This document shows, piece by piece, positions 25,622 to 35,033 of a stretch of DNA of 51,555 nucleotides. Position 1 is the stretch's first letter. Every line of letters starts with the position of its first letter. A model generated the notes under the pieces. The model did no database searches. It saw nothing but the letters and a program-made list of their open reading frames with translations, and had not been told where the DNA came from. Where the stretch lies: positions 1 through 51,555 of the forward strand of contig JAPLEB010000100.1 in NCBI GenBank assembly GCA_026391555.1, given 5' to 3'. The position numbers and the translations under genes were made by a program. Source of the stretch: Bacteroidia bacterium. GTDB taxonomy: Bacteria; Bacteroidota; Bacteroidia; Bacteroidales; VadinHA17.

Positions 25622-26878
25622 ATGTTCAGAACAAAACTCAAAGAATCTCATTTTTTTAAAAAACTTGCAATCTTTTTTGCAATAGTCGGTCCTGGTATTA
25701 TTACAGGAAGCGTCGACAATGATGCCGGCGGGATAACCACTTACTCGGTAGCCGGTGCGGTGTATGGCTATGGACTCATCTGGACACTAATTCCTTCATT
25801 TATTGTGCTTATGGTTATCCAGGAGATGAACGCCCGAATGGGTATCGTTACAGGGAAAGGACTTTCCGATCTGATACGGGAAAATGCCGGTATGAAGATC
25901 ACTTTTTTCATTTTTATTGGTTTACTATTTTCAAACATCGGTAACACTACAACTGAATTTGCAGGTGTTGCAGGAAGCATGGAGATATTTGGTGTAAGCA
26001 AGTATATTTCGGTCCCTGTAGTAGCTGTTATGGTCTGGTTCCTGGTTGTGAAGGGAACTTATAAGATTGCAGAACGTATCTTCTTAATATTCAGTGTTTC
26101 ATTACTTACTTATGTGGTGTCGGCATTAATGAGTAAACCACATTGGGGAGAGATCGGATCTTCAATAATCCATCCTGAACTTGAAATGAGCACACAAAGC
26201 CTGGCAATGGTAATTGCACTCGTGGGGACAACCATTGCCCCATGGATGCAATTTTATATGCAATCTTCTGTAATTGAGAAAGGTCTGAAGATGAAAAATT
26301 TTAAATACACTCTTATTGATATTACTGTGGGTTGTGTAGCGACTGTCGTTGTTGCCTTTTTCATAATGGTAGCATGTGGTTCAACATTACACATGAACGG
26401 TGTTCAGATAAATGAAGCCAAAGATGCTGCTATTTCCCTTAGACCTTTGGCCGGGAACCTGGCATCACAAGTATTCGCCTTCGGTCTTTTCGTAGCATCA
26501 GTCTTTTCAGCAACGATATTACCTCTTGCTACTGCTTTCTACGTTTCCGAAGCATTTGGTTTCGAAGCGGGTATTGATAAAAAATGGGATGAGGCGAAGG
26601 AGTTTTATACCCTGTATACGGGAATACTGGTCATTTCAGCCATTATTATTCTGATCCCGAATGCCCCGCTTATTCAGATTTCGATTTGGTCGCAGGTGAT
26701 CAACGGTATACTTCTGCCCGTGGTACTTGTAAGCATGATCCTGTTGATAAATAATAAAAAAATAATGGGGACCTATGTTAACAAACCTCTTCAGAACATT
26801 ATCGGCTGGGGTGCTGTTGTTGTTCTGACCGGATTGTCACTGATGCTTCTCGTTTTGCCTTTGATAAGCAGGTTGTGA
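25622..26878 (+). CDS. Nramp-family (SLC11-related) divalent metal transporter, Mg2+-type candidate
   Basis: This 418-residue membrane protein has about eleven hydrophobic segments and the Nramp entry GPGIITGSVDNDAGG. Canonical Nramp Mn/Fe transporters have DPGN in TM1 and a metal-binding Met (MPH-like) in TM6. Here TM1 has DNDAGG (residues 32-37) and TM6 has TIAPWMQ (A206-P207-W208), so the soft-metal methionine is missing. These changes fit the Nramp-related magnesium transporter (NRMT) branch. The upstream gene encodes MgtE-like Mg2+-sensing domains, supporting Mg2+ as substrate. Expression may be limited by the terminator-like hairpin upstream. The family is firm; the ion is inferred. Confidence 0.85.
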   Translation: MFRTKLKESHFFKKLAIFFAIVGPGIITGSVDNDAGGITTYSVAGAVYGYGLIWTLIPSFIVLMVIQEMNARMGIVTGKGLSDLIRENAGMKITFFIFIGLLFSNIGNTTTEFAGVAGSMEIFGVSKYISVPVVAVMVWFLVVKGTYKIAERIFLIFSVSLLTYVVSALMSKPHWGEIGSSIIHPELEMSTQSLAMVIALVGTTIAPWMQFYMQSSVIEKGLKMKNFKYTLIDITVGCVATVVVAFFIMVACGSTLHMNGVQINEAKDAAISLRPLAGNLASQVFAFGLFVASVFSATILPLATAFYVSEAFGFEAGIDKKWDEAKEFYTLYTGILVISAIIILIPNAPLIQISIWSQVINGILLPVVLVSMILLINNKKIMGTYVNKPLQNIIGWGAVVVLTGLSLMLLVLPLISRL

Positions 26879-27017
26879 TTGTACCTCTGCTCTGAGCGAC
26901 ATTTTCATATTAAGAATTATGCAGGAATTGTGAGGGCTTTTTAAATTTGGAAATGAAATATAACTTTACACCATTAATAATTTGAGAATTTGAAAATTGG
27001 TTTAAAATTATATTCCA

Positions 27018-27815
27018 ATGCAGAAAGGTTATTTTGATTCGAATACATATCATACACCTGAAAAGGAACACATATCATTCAAAGATAAAATACTTTTAAA
27101 CAGCCGTTTGTACTTTGCTTATAAATATGCTGCAACCGTTCTGCGAACAAGGAAAGAAGCAATCAGAAAAGTTTATGACACAAAAGCATGGGCCGATTCA
27201 TCGTTCGAAGTTTTCAGGCTAATCGAAAAAACAGGCGGTAAATTTCATATTACCGGGATGGAGAATATAACCAGATCAGCCGGTCCTGTCCTTTTCATCA
27301 GCAATCACATGAGTACTCTTGAAACAATGATCTTCCCCGGCCTAATTGCGCCGCATAAGGAGGTTACATTTGTTGTAAAGGAAAGTCTTGTCAAACATCC
27401 GCTTTTTGGTGATGTTATGAGATCGAGGAATCCTATTGTGGTAGGGAGAACCGATCCGCGAAAAGATTTTGAAGCTGTGATGAATGGCGGAGTCGATTTG
27501 TTATCAAAAGGGATTTCAATAATTATTTTTCCTCAGAGCACAAGAAGCCTTGAATTTAACCAGGAGGAGTTCAATTCACTGGGAGTAAAACTGGCAAAGA
27601 AAGCCGGTGTGGAAGTTGTCCCTGTTGCTATTAAAACTGATTTCTGGGGGAATGGGAAGTGGATAAAGGAACTTGGACCTCTTGACCGGCATAAACCTAT
27701 TCATATAAGATTTGGCGAACCATTCAGGGTAACCGGAAACGGCAAGGAGGAAAATCAAAAAATCATTGATTTTATACAATCTTCACTGGAGGAATGGAAG
27801 AAAGATTTACACTAA
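27018..27815 (+). CDS. PlsC-like lysophospholipid acyltransferase family protein
   Basis: This 265-residue protein has a hydrophobic N-terminal helix region and the acyltransferase motif I as NHMSTLE (H97...E102) in place of NHxxxxD. Motif III is FPQSTRS (171-177) in place of FPEGTRS. VVGRTDPRKDF lies between them. These proteins transfer acyl chains onto glycerolipids or other lipids at the inner membrane. Both motif changes touch residues normally used for catalysis or phosphate binding (D to E, E to Q), but this variant set recurs in a PlsC subfamily. It is 139 bases after the transporter gene; sphingolipid synthesis genes lie nearby on the other strand. The acceptor is unknown. Confidence 0.8.
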   Translation: MQKGYFDSNTYHTPEKEHISFKDKILLNSRLYFAYKYAATVLRTRKEAIRKVYDTKAWADSSFEVFRLIEKTGGKFHITGMENITRSAGPVLFISNHMSTLETMIFPGLIAPHKEVTFVVKESLVKHPLFGDVMRSRNPIVVGRTDPRKDFEAVMNGGVDLLSKGISIIIFPQSTRSLEFNQEEFNSLGVKLAKKAGVEVVPVAIKTDFWGNGKWIKELGPLDRHKPIHIRFGEPFRVTGNGKEENQKIIDFIQSSLEEWKKDLH

Positions 27816-27883
27816 AATGCGCATCATCCCAACCCCTCTTCCAAGACCACACGAACTCACCCCCCTCTTAAAAACACAAGTAT

Positions 27884-27920
27884 CCGTCATTCTGAGCGAA
27901 ACGAAGTGATGCGAAGAACC
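27884..27920 (+). repeat. Dispersed 'cgtcattctgagcgaa' intergenic repeat
   Basis: The sequence cgtcattctgagcgaaacg followed by aagtgatgcgaagaacc is a form I know as a frequent intergenic repeat in Bacteroidota and some other bacteria. Only one copy is in this window. A second short palindrome (gagccttgcgagctc) follows at about 27921-27935. Confidence 0.5.
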
Positions 27921-27991
27921 GAGCCTTGCGAGCTCACCGAAGGTAATCTCCTTCTAATTTCATATATTATCCGTTTAATAGTGATTTTTTT

Positions 27992-27999
27992 TATATTTG
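27992..27999 (+). promoter_or_regulatory. Bacteroidota-type -7 box of the arabinose operon (TATATTTG)
   Basis: TATATTTG matches TAnnTTTG about 120 bases before the symporter ATG. The -33 position has only a weak gttta. The long leader leaves room for regulation by an arabinose-responsive regulator, but no AraR/AraC gene is in the window. Confidence 0.45.
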
Positions 28000-28119
28000 T
28001 GAAGTACAAATCATATATTTAAAACGAATTCTCATTAATTTGAATTTTTTCCATCGTAATAGAATTTAATTTTATCTTTCAAATAACGTAATTATCACTA
28101 ATAACAAAAAGTAATTATT

Positions 28120-29772
28120 ATGGGAACATTAGACTGGATCGTATTAGGAATCTTCTGTCTGGGATTAGTAGGTATTGTATTATGGGTAATCAGGCAAAAA
28201 GATGAGACCTCAACAGACTATTTTCTTGCCGGCAGAGATGCTACCTGGCTGGCAATAGGGTCTTCAATATTTGCTTCCAATATCGGATCGGAACATCTTG
28301 TAGGTCTGGCCGGCGCTGGCGCTTCGAGTGGTATGGCGATGGCTCACTGGGAGATGCACGGATGGCTTATCCTTATACTTGGATGGTTCTTCGTACCTTT
28401 TTATGAGCGAAGCGGTGTATTTACAATGCCAGAGTTCCTTGAAAAACGTTATAATAAAGGATCCAGAAGTGTATTGTCAATAATCTCCCTTGTCAGCTAT
28501 GTTTTTACAAAAGTGGCTGTTACAGTATATGCAGGAGGTATCGTTTTCAAGCAGGTTTTTGGAATTGAATCATTGTTCGGTATAGATTTTTTCTGGATAA
28601 GCGCAGTAGGATTGGTCGTACTTACAGGCATTTATACAACTCTCGGAGGGATGAAAGCTGTCTTATGGACATCAGTGTTGCAGACACCTGTACTACTTGT
28701 TGGTTCACTTGCCGTACTTGTAATAGGTCTTATTAAGTTAGGCGGATGGCACGAAATGATGACGATATGCAGAGCAGTTCCTGTAAACGCGGATGGTGAC
28801 ACCATGACCAGTCTTATACGGTCAGCAAATGACCCGGAGTATCCATGGACAGGTGTGCTTCTTGGTTCTGCCATAATAGGTTTCTGGTACTGGTGTACAG
28901 ATCAGTATATTGTACAGAGGGTACTCTCAGGCCGGAACCAGAAAGAATCACGCCGTGGAGCTATTTTAGGGGCAGCTTTTAAACTTTCCCCGGTGTTTAT
29001 TTTCCTTATCCCTGGTATGATAGCTTATTCCCTGAATGCAAAAGGTATGATCAATCTTACCAGTAATGATGCTGCTTTCTCAATACTTGTAAAAGAGTTG
29101 CTTCCATTAGGATTTAAAGGACTTGTTGTTGGGGGTATTCTTGCTGCCCTTATGAGTTCTCTTGCATCGTTGTTTAACTCATCAGCTACTCTGTTTACTG
29201 TTGACTTTTATATGAAATTCAAACCAAAAGCACCTGAAAAAGAGCTTGTCAGAGTCGGGAGAATAGCCACTGTGGTTGTTGTGGTTTTGGGAATATTATG
29301 GATACCGGTCATGAGAGGACTTGGTAAAGTTTTATATGCATATCTTCAGGATGTACAGTCCCTTCTTGCTCCTGGCATAGCTGCCGTATTCCTGTTAGGT
29401 ATTGCTTCCAAAAAAACCACTCCAATGGCAGGTTTTATCGGGCTTATCTCAGGTTTCGTACTTGGGATGACACGTCTTGGTCTTAAAATATTCGCCGGTG
29501 GTATTAGTCCTGATGGCCTTATATATAAGGTTTTTCTTGCGCCTAACTGGCTTCATTATGAAATAGCTCTCTTCTTCATTGTAATAACTATTATGATTGT
29601 TGCAAGCATGATTACTCCCAAGGCTGATCAGGTGGCAATCAAGGGATTGTATTTCGGATCTGCCACTGCAGAACAGAAAGCTATTACAAGGGCAAGCTGG
29701 AATAACTGGGACCTTGTGTCCTCAGGTCTTATCATAGCAGTAATAATTGCTTTCTACGTATATTTCTGGTAG
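28120..29772 (+). CDS. Sodium:solute symporter (SSS family), probable L-arabinose uptake
   Basis: This 550-residue inner-membrane protein has about 13-14 hydrophobic segments. It shows STDYFLAGRDATWLAIGSS, SNIGSEHLVGLAG and WYWCTDQYIVQRVLSGR, which are characteristic of SGLT-like sugar symporters in the SSS family. It would carry a monosaccharide inward with Na+. It is the first gene of a run araA-araD-araB-galM after a likely promoter, so L-arabinose is the most likely substrate. A galactose, glucose or xylose role is possible because these symporters are promiscuous. The gap to araA is 42 bases. Confidence 0.9.
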   Translation: MGTLDWIVLGIFCLGLVGIVLWVIRQKDETSTDYFLAGRDATWLAIGSSIFASNIGSEHLVGLAGAGASSGMAMAHWEMHGWLILILGWFFVPFYERSGVFTMPEFLEKRYNKGSRSVLSIISLVSYVFTKVAVTVYAGGIVFKQVFGIESLFGIDFFWISAVGLVVLTGIYTTLGGMKAVLWTSVLQTPVLLVGSLAVLVIGLIKLGGWHEMMTICRAVPVNADGDTMTSLIRSANDPEYPWTGVLLGSAIIGFWYWCTDQYIVQRVLSGRNQKESRRGAILGAAFKLSPVFIFLIPGMIAYSLNAKGMINLTSNDAAFSILVKELLPLGFKGLVVGGILAALMSSLASLFNSSATLFTVDFYMKFKPKAPEKELVRVGRIATVVVVVLGILWIPVMRGLGKVLYAYLQDVQSLLAPGIAAVFLLGIASKKTTPMAGFIGLISGFVLGMTRLGLKIFAGGISPDGLIYKVFLAPNWLHYEIALFFIVITIMIVASMITPKADQVAIKGLYFGSATAEQKAITRASWNNWDLVSSGLIIAVIIAFYVYFW

Positions 29773-29814
29773 ATCCTATAACTAATATTATTTCACTTAT
29801 ATATTAAAACGATA

Positions 29815-31299
29815 ATGGATAAAATAAAAACTCAGGAAGTCTGGTTTGTAACAGGAACCCAGCATCTATATGGGCCTGAGACTCTTAAACAGGTAGCTGC
29901 GGATTCTTCCAAAATAGCTTCCGCCCTTGATAAATCACCAAAAATTTCTCAAAAGGTGGTTTTCAAACCGATTCTTACCACACCAGACTCAATCACTGAA
30001 CTTTGCACGGAAGCAAATAATTCAAAAAACTGTATCGGAATTATAACATGGATGCATACCTTTTCACCTGCCAAAATGTGGATAAGGGGTTTATCCATCC
30101 TGAATAAGCCTTTTCTCCACTTTCATACTCAGCTCAACAGGGATATTCCATGGGAAACTATCGATATGAATTTCATGAACCTTAACCAGTCAGCTCACGG
30201 TGACCGCGAATTCGGTTTTATCGGGACAAGGATGAGGTTGAACAGAAAAGTAGTAGTCGGGCATTATCAGGATACTGAAGCAATCGACCGGATAGCTGTA
30301 TGGGTAAGGGCAGCATCGGCCTGGAACGATGCACTTAATATGAAGATTGCCCGGTTCGGAGATAATATGAGGGATGTGGCTGTTACCGAAGGAAACAAGG
30401 TAAGCGCGCAGATGAAAATGGGATATTCAGTATATGGATACGGCGTCGGTGACCTTGTAAAAATGGTTAACGAAGTAACACCTGCCGCGATTAAAAAACT
30501 TCTTGCAGAATATGGCGCTGAATATAAGTTAACAAAAGCTGTTGCTGCTTCCGATACTTTAAAAGAGGCCGCGAGAATAGAACTTGGGATGGAAGGATTC
30601 CTGAAAGCAGGGAACTTCAAGGCGTTTACAACAACCTTCGAGGACCTTCACGGACTCAAACAATTGCCGGGGCTGGCTGTACAGCGACTGATGGCAAAAG
30701 GTTACGGCTTCGGAGCTGAAGGTGACTGGAAAACAGCTGCTCTTGTCCGTTCCATGAAAGTAATGGCCGCAGGTCTGAAAGGCGGTACTTCATTTATGGA
30801 AGATTACACTTATCATTTGGATCCGAAAGGGATGAGAGTACTTGGCGCTCACATGCTTGAAGTATGTCCTTCAATTGCCCTCGGAAAACCAACAGTTGAA
30901 GTCCATCAGCTGGGTATCGGGGGAAAAGAAGATCCTGCAAGACTTGTCTTCAAAACGGCTACCGGAGATGCTATTAATGTCTCTGTCATTGACCTGGGTA
31001 ACAGGTTCAGGATGATAGTAAATGAAGTTGAAGTTGTAAAATGTCCTGACATGCCTAATCTTCCTGTTGCAAGTGTATTGTGGAAACCACAACCTGATCT
31101 AAAGGTTGGCGCCGCTGCATGGATATTAGCTGGCGGAGCTCATCATACAGGTTTCAGTACTTCCATTGATGCTGAATATCTTGAAGATTTTGCCGGAATG
31201 ATGGGAGTTGAATATGTCCTTATTGATGAGAAGTGCGATCTTACGGAATTTAAAAAGGAACTCAGGTGGAATGAGATCTCTTATCATATTTGGTTATGA
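29815..31299 (+). CDS. araA: L-arabinose isomerase
   Basis: This 494-residue protein matches AraA length (about 500) and hallmark segments: [17 protein letters not shown] at the N-terminus, [38 protein letters not shown] and [10 protein letters not shown] at the C-terminus. It converts L-arabinose to L-ribulose in the cytoplasm, using Mn2+. Metal-site Glu and His residues lie in the [10 protein letters not shown] and AHHTGF segments. Its last codons run into the start region of araD, which supports co-translation. The symbol is certain. Confidence 0.97.
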   Translation: MDKIKTQEVWFVTGTQHLYGPETLKQVAADSSKIASALDKSPKISQKVVFKPILTTPDSITELCTEANNSKNCIGIITWMHTFSPAKMWIRGLSILNKPFLHFHTQLNRDIPWETIDMNFMNLNQSAHGDREFGFIGTRMRLNRKVVVGHYQDTEAIDRIAVWVRAASAWNDALNMKIARFGDNMRDVAVTEGNKVSAQMKMGYSVYGYGVGDLVKMVNEVTPAAIKKLLAEYGAEYKLTKAVAASDTLKEAARIELGMEGFLKAGNFKAFTTTFEDLHGLKQLPGLAVQRLMAKGYGFGAEGDWKTAALVRSMKVMAAGLKGGTSFMEDYTYHLDPKGMRVLGAHMLEVCPSIALGKPTVEVHQLGIGGKEDPARLVFKTATGDAINVSVIDLGNRFRMIVNEVEVVKCPDMPNLPVASVLWKPQPDLKVGAAAWILAGGAHHTGFSTSIDAEYLEDFAGMMGVEYVLIDEKCDLTEFKKELRWNEISYHIWL

Positions 31300-31313
31300 T
31301 ATCCTTGAAAGTG

Positions 31314-32039
31314 ATGCTGGAAAAAATTAAAAACGCTGTTTTTAAAGCCAACCTCGACCTTGTAAGTAACGGTCTTGTAATACATACCTGGGGCAATGTA
31401 AGCGGGAGAGATTTTAAAAGTGGACTTATAGTTATAAAACCATCAGGTGTGAGCTATGAATCAATGAAACCGGATGATATGGTCGTGATTGATCCTGAAG
31501 GGAAAGTTGTGGAAGGTAAATATAAACCTTCAACAGATGCTCCAACGCACCTGCTGCTTTATAAAACATATAAGACAATAGGAGGTGTGGTTCATACTCA
31601 TTCATCGTATGCCACATCATGGGCCCAGGCTGGAAGGGCCATTCCCCCTTTTGGAACCACACATGCTGATCATTTTTACGGGGATGTTCCATGTACAAGA
31701 TTATTGACAGACAAGGAGATAGAGAGTGATTACGAAATCAATACAGGAAAGGTTATTGTTGAAACACTTGGTTCTGTTAATCCGTTAACAGTACCATCGG
31801 TGTTGGTAAATAGTCATGGTCCTTTCTGCTGGGGAACCGATGCGGATAACGCAGTTTACAATGCAGTAGCGCTTGAAGAGATTGCAAGGATGGCTTTTTA
31901 TACCGTTCTGCTCGGGAGAAAAGAACCAGTTAATAATACTCTTCTTGACAAGCATTTTAAAAGAAAACATGGTAAGAATGCCTATTATGGGCAAGACAAA
32001 TTTAAAATGGGTAAAATTTCAGGAACTCAATTTGATTAA
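31314..32039 (+). CDS. araD: L-ribulose-5-phosphate 4-epimerase
   Basis: I chose the ATG at 31314 ([16 protein letters not shown]) because it aligns with the known AraD N-terminus. An ATG at 31296, overlapping the araA stop as ATGA, is a real alternative and would add six residues. The 241-residue product has [35 protein letters not shown] (zinc-binding His) and [10 protein letters not shown]. It turns L-ribulose-5-phosphate into D-xylulose-5-phosphate for the pentose phosphate pathway. The araD stop is 7 bases before the araB start. The assignment is certain; the start is moderately sure. Confidence 0.95.
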   Translation: MLEKIKNAVFKANLDLVSNGLVIHTWGNVSGRDFKSGLIVIKPSGVSYESMKPDDMVVIDPEGKVVEGKYKPSTDAPTHLLLYKTYKTIGGVVHTHSSYATSWAQAGRAIPPFGTTHADHFYGDVPCTRLLTDKEIESDYEINTGKVIVETLGSVNPLTVPSVLVNSHGPFCWGTDADNAVYNAVALEEIARMAFYTVLLGRKEPVNNTLLDKHFKRKHGKNAYYGQDKFKMGKISGTQFD

Positions 32040-32046
32040 TAAGTAT

Positions 32047-33735
32047 ATGGCAAAGAAATTTGTAATCGGGATCGACTATGGTACCGATTCTGTTCGTTCA
32101 GTTGTTGTTGACACAAGTAATGGCGAAATTGCCGGGACATCAGTATTTGAATATCCCAGGTGGAAGAAGGGCCTTTTTTGTGATCCTTCAATCAATCAGT
32201 TTCGTCAGCACCCGCTGGATTATATTGAAGGGCTGGAACAATCTGTTAAAGGTGCCCTGAAAGAATTGAGTCCGGAAATTGTTAACAATATATCCGGAAT
32301 TACTGTTGATACAACCGGTTCAACACCTATTGCAGTTGATAAGGAAGGAGTTCCTCTTTCGCTGAAGCCCGGGTTTGAAAGCAACCCTGATGCCATGTTT
32401 GTGTTATGGAAAGATCATACTGCTGTGCGTGAGGCTGCCGAGATCAATGAATTGGCCAGATCATGGGGAGGAGTTGACTTTACTAAATTCGAAGGGGGGA
32501 TTTACTCTTCGGAGTGGTTCTGGGCAAAGATACTTCATGTAATCCGTAATAATAAGAAGGTAAGAGAAAACGCATATTCATGGGTTGAACATTGCGACTG
32601 GATACCTGCTTTGCTTAGCGGAGATGCCGACCCTCTGACTATGAAGAGAAGTCGTTGTGCAGCTGGTCATAAAGCAATGTGGCATGAAGACTTCAACGGT
32701 TTGCCTGATGAAAAATTTCTCATAAAACTTGATCCAGTGCTTAAAGGCATGAGAGACAGGCTTTTCAATGAGACCTTCACATGTGATGTTGAAGTTGGAA
32801 AACTATCGGCAGAATGGGCCGGGAGACTCGGGCTCTCAACAGATGTAAAGGTTGGGGTCGGGGCTTTTGATGCACACCTGGGTGCCGTTGGCGGCGAGAT
32901 CAAACCCTACCATCTTGTTAAAGTAATGGGCACCTCTACATGCGATATGCTTGTGGCACCCATGGCTGAAGTCGGAGACAACCTGGTGGCCGGCATTTGC
33001 GGACAGGTTAACGGATCTATTATTCCCGGAATGCTTGGCCTTGAAGCAGGTCAATCAGCATTCGGTGATATTTATGCATGGTTCAGCAAGCTTCTGATGT
33101 GGCCTGTTACAGAGATTGTTTCTGAAATGACCTGGCTTGATGATAAAACAAAGAACAGGATCAAAGAAGAAACTGCCGATAAAATAATAGCAGAACTTAG
33201 TAAACAGGCAGAATCGCTTTCGGTTGAAGAAACATCAATTGTTGCCCTCGACTGGATGAATGGCAGACGTACACCTGATGCTAACCAGGCGCTTAAAGGA
33301 GCAATAACCGGATTGTCATTAGGGTCAGATGCTCCAAGGATATTTAAGGCGTTGGTCGAAGCCACGGCATTCGGTTCAAAAATGATTAACGACCGTTTTA
33401 TTTCCGAAGGAGTCCGTATTGATGAAGTAATAGCCGTCGGAGGCGTTGCCAAAAAGAATCCTTTTGTTATGCAGATCGTTGCAGATGTTCTCAACATGCC
33501 GATTAAGGTTGCAAGAGCCGATCAGACTTGCGCTTTGGGTTCAGCTATGGCCGCATCGGTTGTAGCCGGAGTTTATAAAGATATTCCCTCTGCCCAAAAA
33601 GCAATGGGTGGCGGATTTGAAAAAGAATATCATCCTGATCCTGTCAGAGCAAAGAAATACGATACTCTGTTCAGGAAGTATAAGGAATTGGGCTACCTGA
33701 TTGAAATCAGATTTAATCCTAATCTGTTAAAGTAG
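32047..33735 (+). CDS. araB: Ribulokinase
   Basis: This 562-residue FGGY-family kinase starts at the ATG at 32047 with KKFVIGIDYGTDSVRSVVVD, the phosphate-binding start. The longer open frame reaches back into araD and its extra part is only a shadow. Other marks are VDTTGSTPIAVD, KDHTA, GVGAFDAHLGAVGGE, VMGTSTCDM and VGGVAKKNPFVMQIVADVL near the C-terminus. It phosphorylates L-ribulose using ATP. The gene order symporter-araA-araD-araB makes a complete route from L-arabinose to xylulose-5-phosphate. Length and motifs fit AraB rather than xylulokinase. Confidence 0.96.
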   Translation: MAKKFVIGIDYGTDSVRSVVVDTSNGEIAGTSVFEYPRWKKGLFCDPSINQFRQHPLDYIEGLEQSVKGALKELSPEIVNNISGITVDTTGSTPIAVDKEGVPLSLKPGFESNPDAMFVLWKDHTAVREAAEINELARSWGGVDFTKFEGGIYSSEWFWAKILHVIRNNKKVRENAYSWVEHCDWIPALLSGDADPLTMKRSRCAAGHKAMWHEDFNGLPDEKFLIKLDPVLKGMRDRLFNETFTCDVEVGKLSAEWAGRLGLSTDVKVGVGAFDAHLGAVGGEIKPYHLVKVMGTSTCDMLVAPMAEVGDNLVAGICGQVNGSIIPGMLGLEAGQSAFGDIYAWFSKLLMWPVTEIVSEMTWLDDKTKNRIKEETADKIIAELSKQAESLSVEETSIVALDWMNGRRTPDANQALKGAITGLSLGSDAPRIFKALVEATAFGSKMINDRFISEGVRIDEVIAVGGVAKKNPFVMQIVADVLNMPIKVARADQTCALGSAMAASVVAGVYKDIPSAQKAMGGGFEKEYHPDPVRAKKYDTLFRKYKELGYLIEIRFNPNLLK

Positions 33736-33829
33736 AATTAATATGGATTTCGCGAGCTGAATATTTGAATGGTAGTTGAATATTATTGTTCTGAAATTAT
33801 TTATATTTACAAAAATAAACAGTTATATT

Positions 33830-34960
33830 ATGAAAAAAATACATTTATTGGCAACAATTATGATTGCAGGGGTAATTGGATTTACTTCGTGCAATCAATC
33901 ATCAAAAAACAAACAGGTTGTTAAAAAAGAGAATTTCGGAGTTTATAAGGGGAAAGATGTGTTTTTGTTTACCCTGACAAATAAAGATGGCAATGTTCTG
34001 AAAATAACCAATTTTGGTGCAAGAATTACTTGGATTGAAGTGCCTGACAAAGCCGGGAAAAAAGAAAATGTAACCTTTGGTTTTGATACTTATGATGGTA
34101 TGATAAATGGTGACCCATATTTTGGTGCAGTTGTTGGGCGGTATGCCAACAGAATTGCAAAAGGGAAATTTTCACTTGACGGAACGGAATATTCCCTTGC
34201 ACTGAACAACGGAGTTAATACTCTTCATGGAGGACCTACAGGATGGCACAGTGTTGTGTGGGACGGAGAGGTTGTTGAAAAAACAGAATTCCCGACAATT
34301 AAATTCACTTACAAGAGCCCCGATATGGAAGAGGGCTATCCCGGGAATATGGATGTTGAAGCAATCTATACATGGACAGACAAGAATGAGATTGTGATTG
34401 ATTATAAATGCACCACAGATAAGAAGACAGTTCTTAATATAACTAACCATGCATATTTTAACCTGCATGGTGCAGGCAATGGTGATATTCTTGATCATGA
34501 ACTGGTTATAAAAGCCTCTACCTTCGTTCCCGTGGATTCAACTCTTATTCCGACAGGAGAACTTCGTCCGGTTACAGGCACCCCATTTGATTTTACAACA
34601 CATCACCCTGTCGGTGAAAGAATAAGTGAAAACTATGACCAGCTCGTCTATGGGAAAGGCTATGATCATACTTACATATTAGACAATAAGGAAGAGGTGG
34701 ATGCAACGGTATATGAGCCAATCAGCGGACGTCTGATGGAGGTTATTTCTGATCAGCCCGGAGTGCAGTTTTATTGTGGTAATTTCCTTAACGGAAAAAG
34801 AATAGGACATGGCGGTAAACCATATAATTTCAGATCAGGATTATGCCTCGAGACAGGCCATTATCCTGACAGTCCGAATCATCCCGATTTCCCGACTACA
34901 GTTCTTAACCCTAATGAAACCTTTAAATCAACAACTATCTACAGATTTTCAGTTAAATAG
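33830..34960 (+). CDS. galM: Aldose 1-epimerase (mutarotase), lipoprotein
   Basis: I start at the ATG at 33830 (MKKIHLLATIMIAGVIGFTSC), which gives a proper lipoprotein signal with Cys21; a TTG 54 bases upstream would add a meaningless tail. The 376-residue product has ITNFGARITW, VVGRYANRIAKG, NNGVNTLHGG, the catalytic histidine in NITNHAYFNL and the catalytic glutamate in CLETGHYPDSPNHP. It interconverts alpha and beta sugar anomers at the membrane or in the periplasm, helping the symporter or isomerase. It is 94 bases after araB and may also have a separate promoter. Confidence 0.93.
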   Translation: MKKIHLLATIMIAGVIGFTSCNQSSKNKQVVKKENFGVYKGKDVFLFTLTNKDGNVLKITNFGARITWIEVPDKAGKKENVTFGFDTYDGMINGDPYFGAVVGRYANRIAKGKFSLDGTEYSLALNNGVNTLHGGPTGWHSVVWDGEVVEKTEFPTIKFTYKSPDMEEGYPGNMDVEAIYTWTDKNEIVIDYKCTTDKKTVLNITNHAYFNLHGAGNGDILDHELVIKASTFVPVDSTLIPTGELRPVTGTPFDFTTHHPVGERISENYDQLVYGKGYDHTYILDNKEEVDATVYEPISGRLMEVISDQPGVQFYCGNFLNGKRIGHGGKPYNFRSGLCLETGHYPDSPNHPDFPTTVLNPNETFKSTTIYRFSVK

Positions 34961-35033
34961 ATAACTGTTTTTTCATATTTTATCTGTGCCATGAATGCGT
35001 GTGATTGATAGCAATCTCGCTATTTTATGGACT

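Larger units (their letters stand above)
27816..28119 (+). other. Intergenic region of 304 bases before the arabinose operon
   Basis: No gene is visible. It holds a dispersed-repeat-like sequence (27884-27920) and a TATATTTG promoter box (27992-27999), followed by an AT-rich leader of about 115 bases before the symporter ATG. Confidence 0.5.

Noticed and set aside
31873-32046. N-terminal extension of araB inside araD
   Set aside because: The extension is the araD 3' end in another frame, and the ATG at 32047 begins the normal FGGY-kinase N-terminus.
33072-33497. A 141-codon minus-strand frame inside araB
   Set aside because: It is antisense to a certain kinase gene, with no domain signal.
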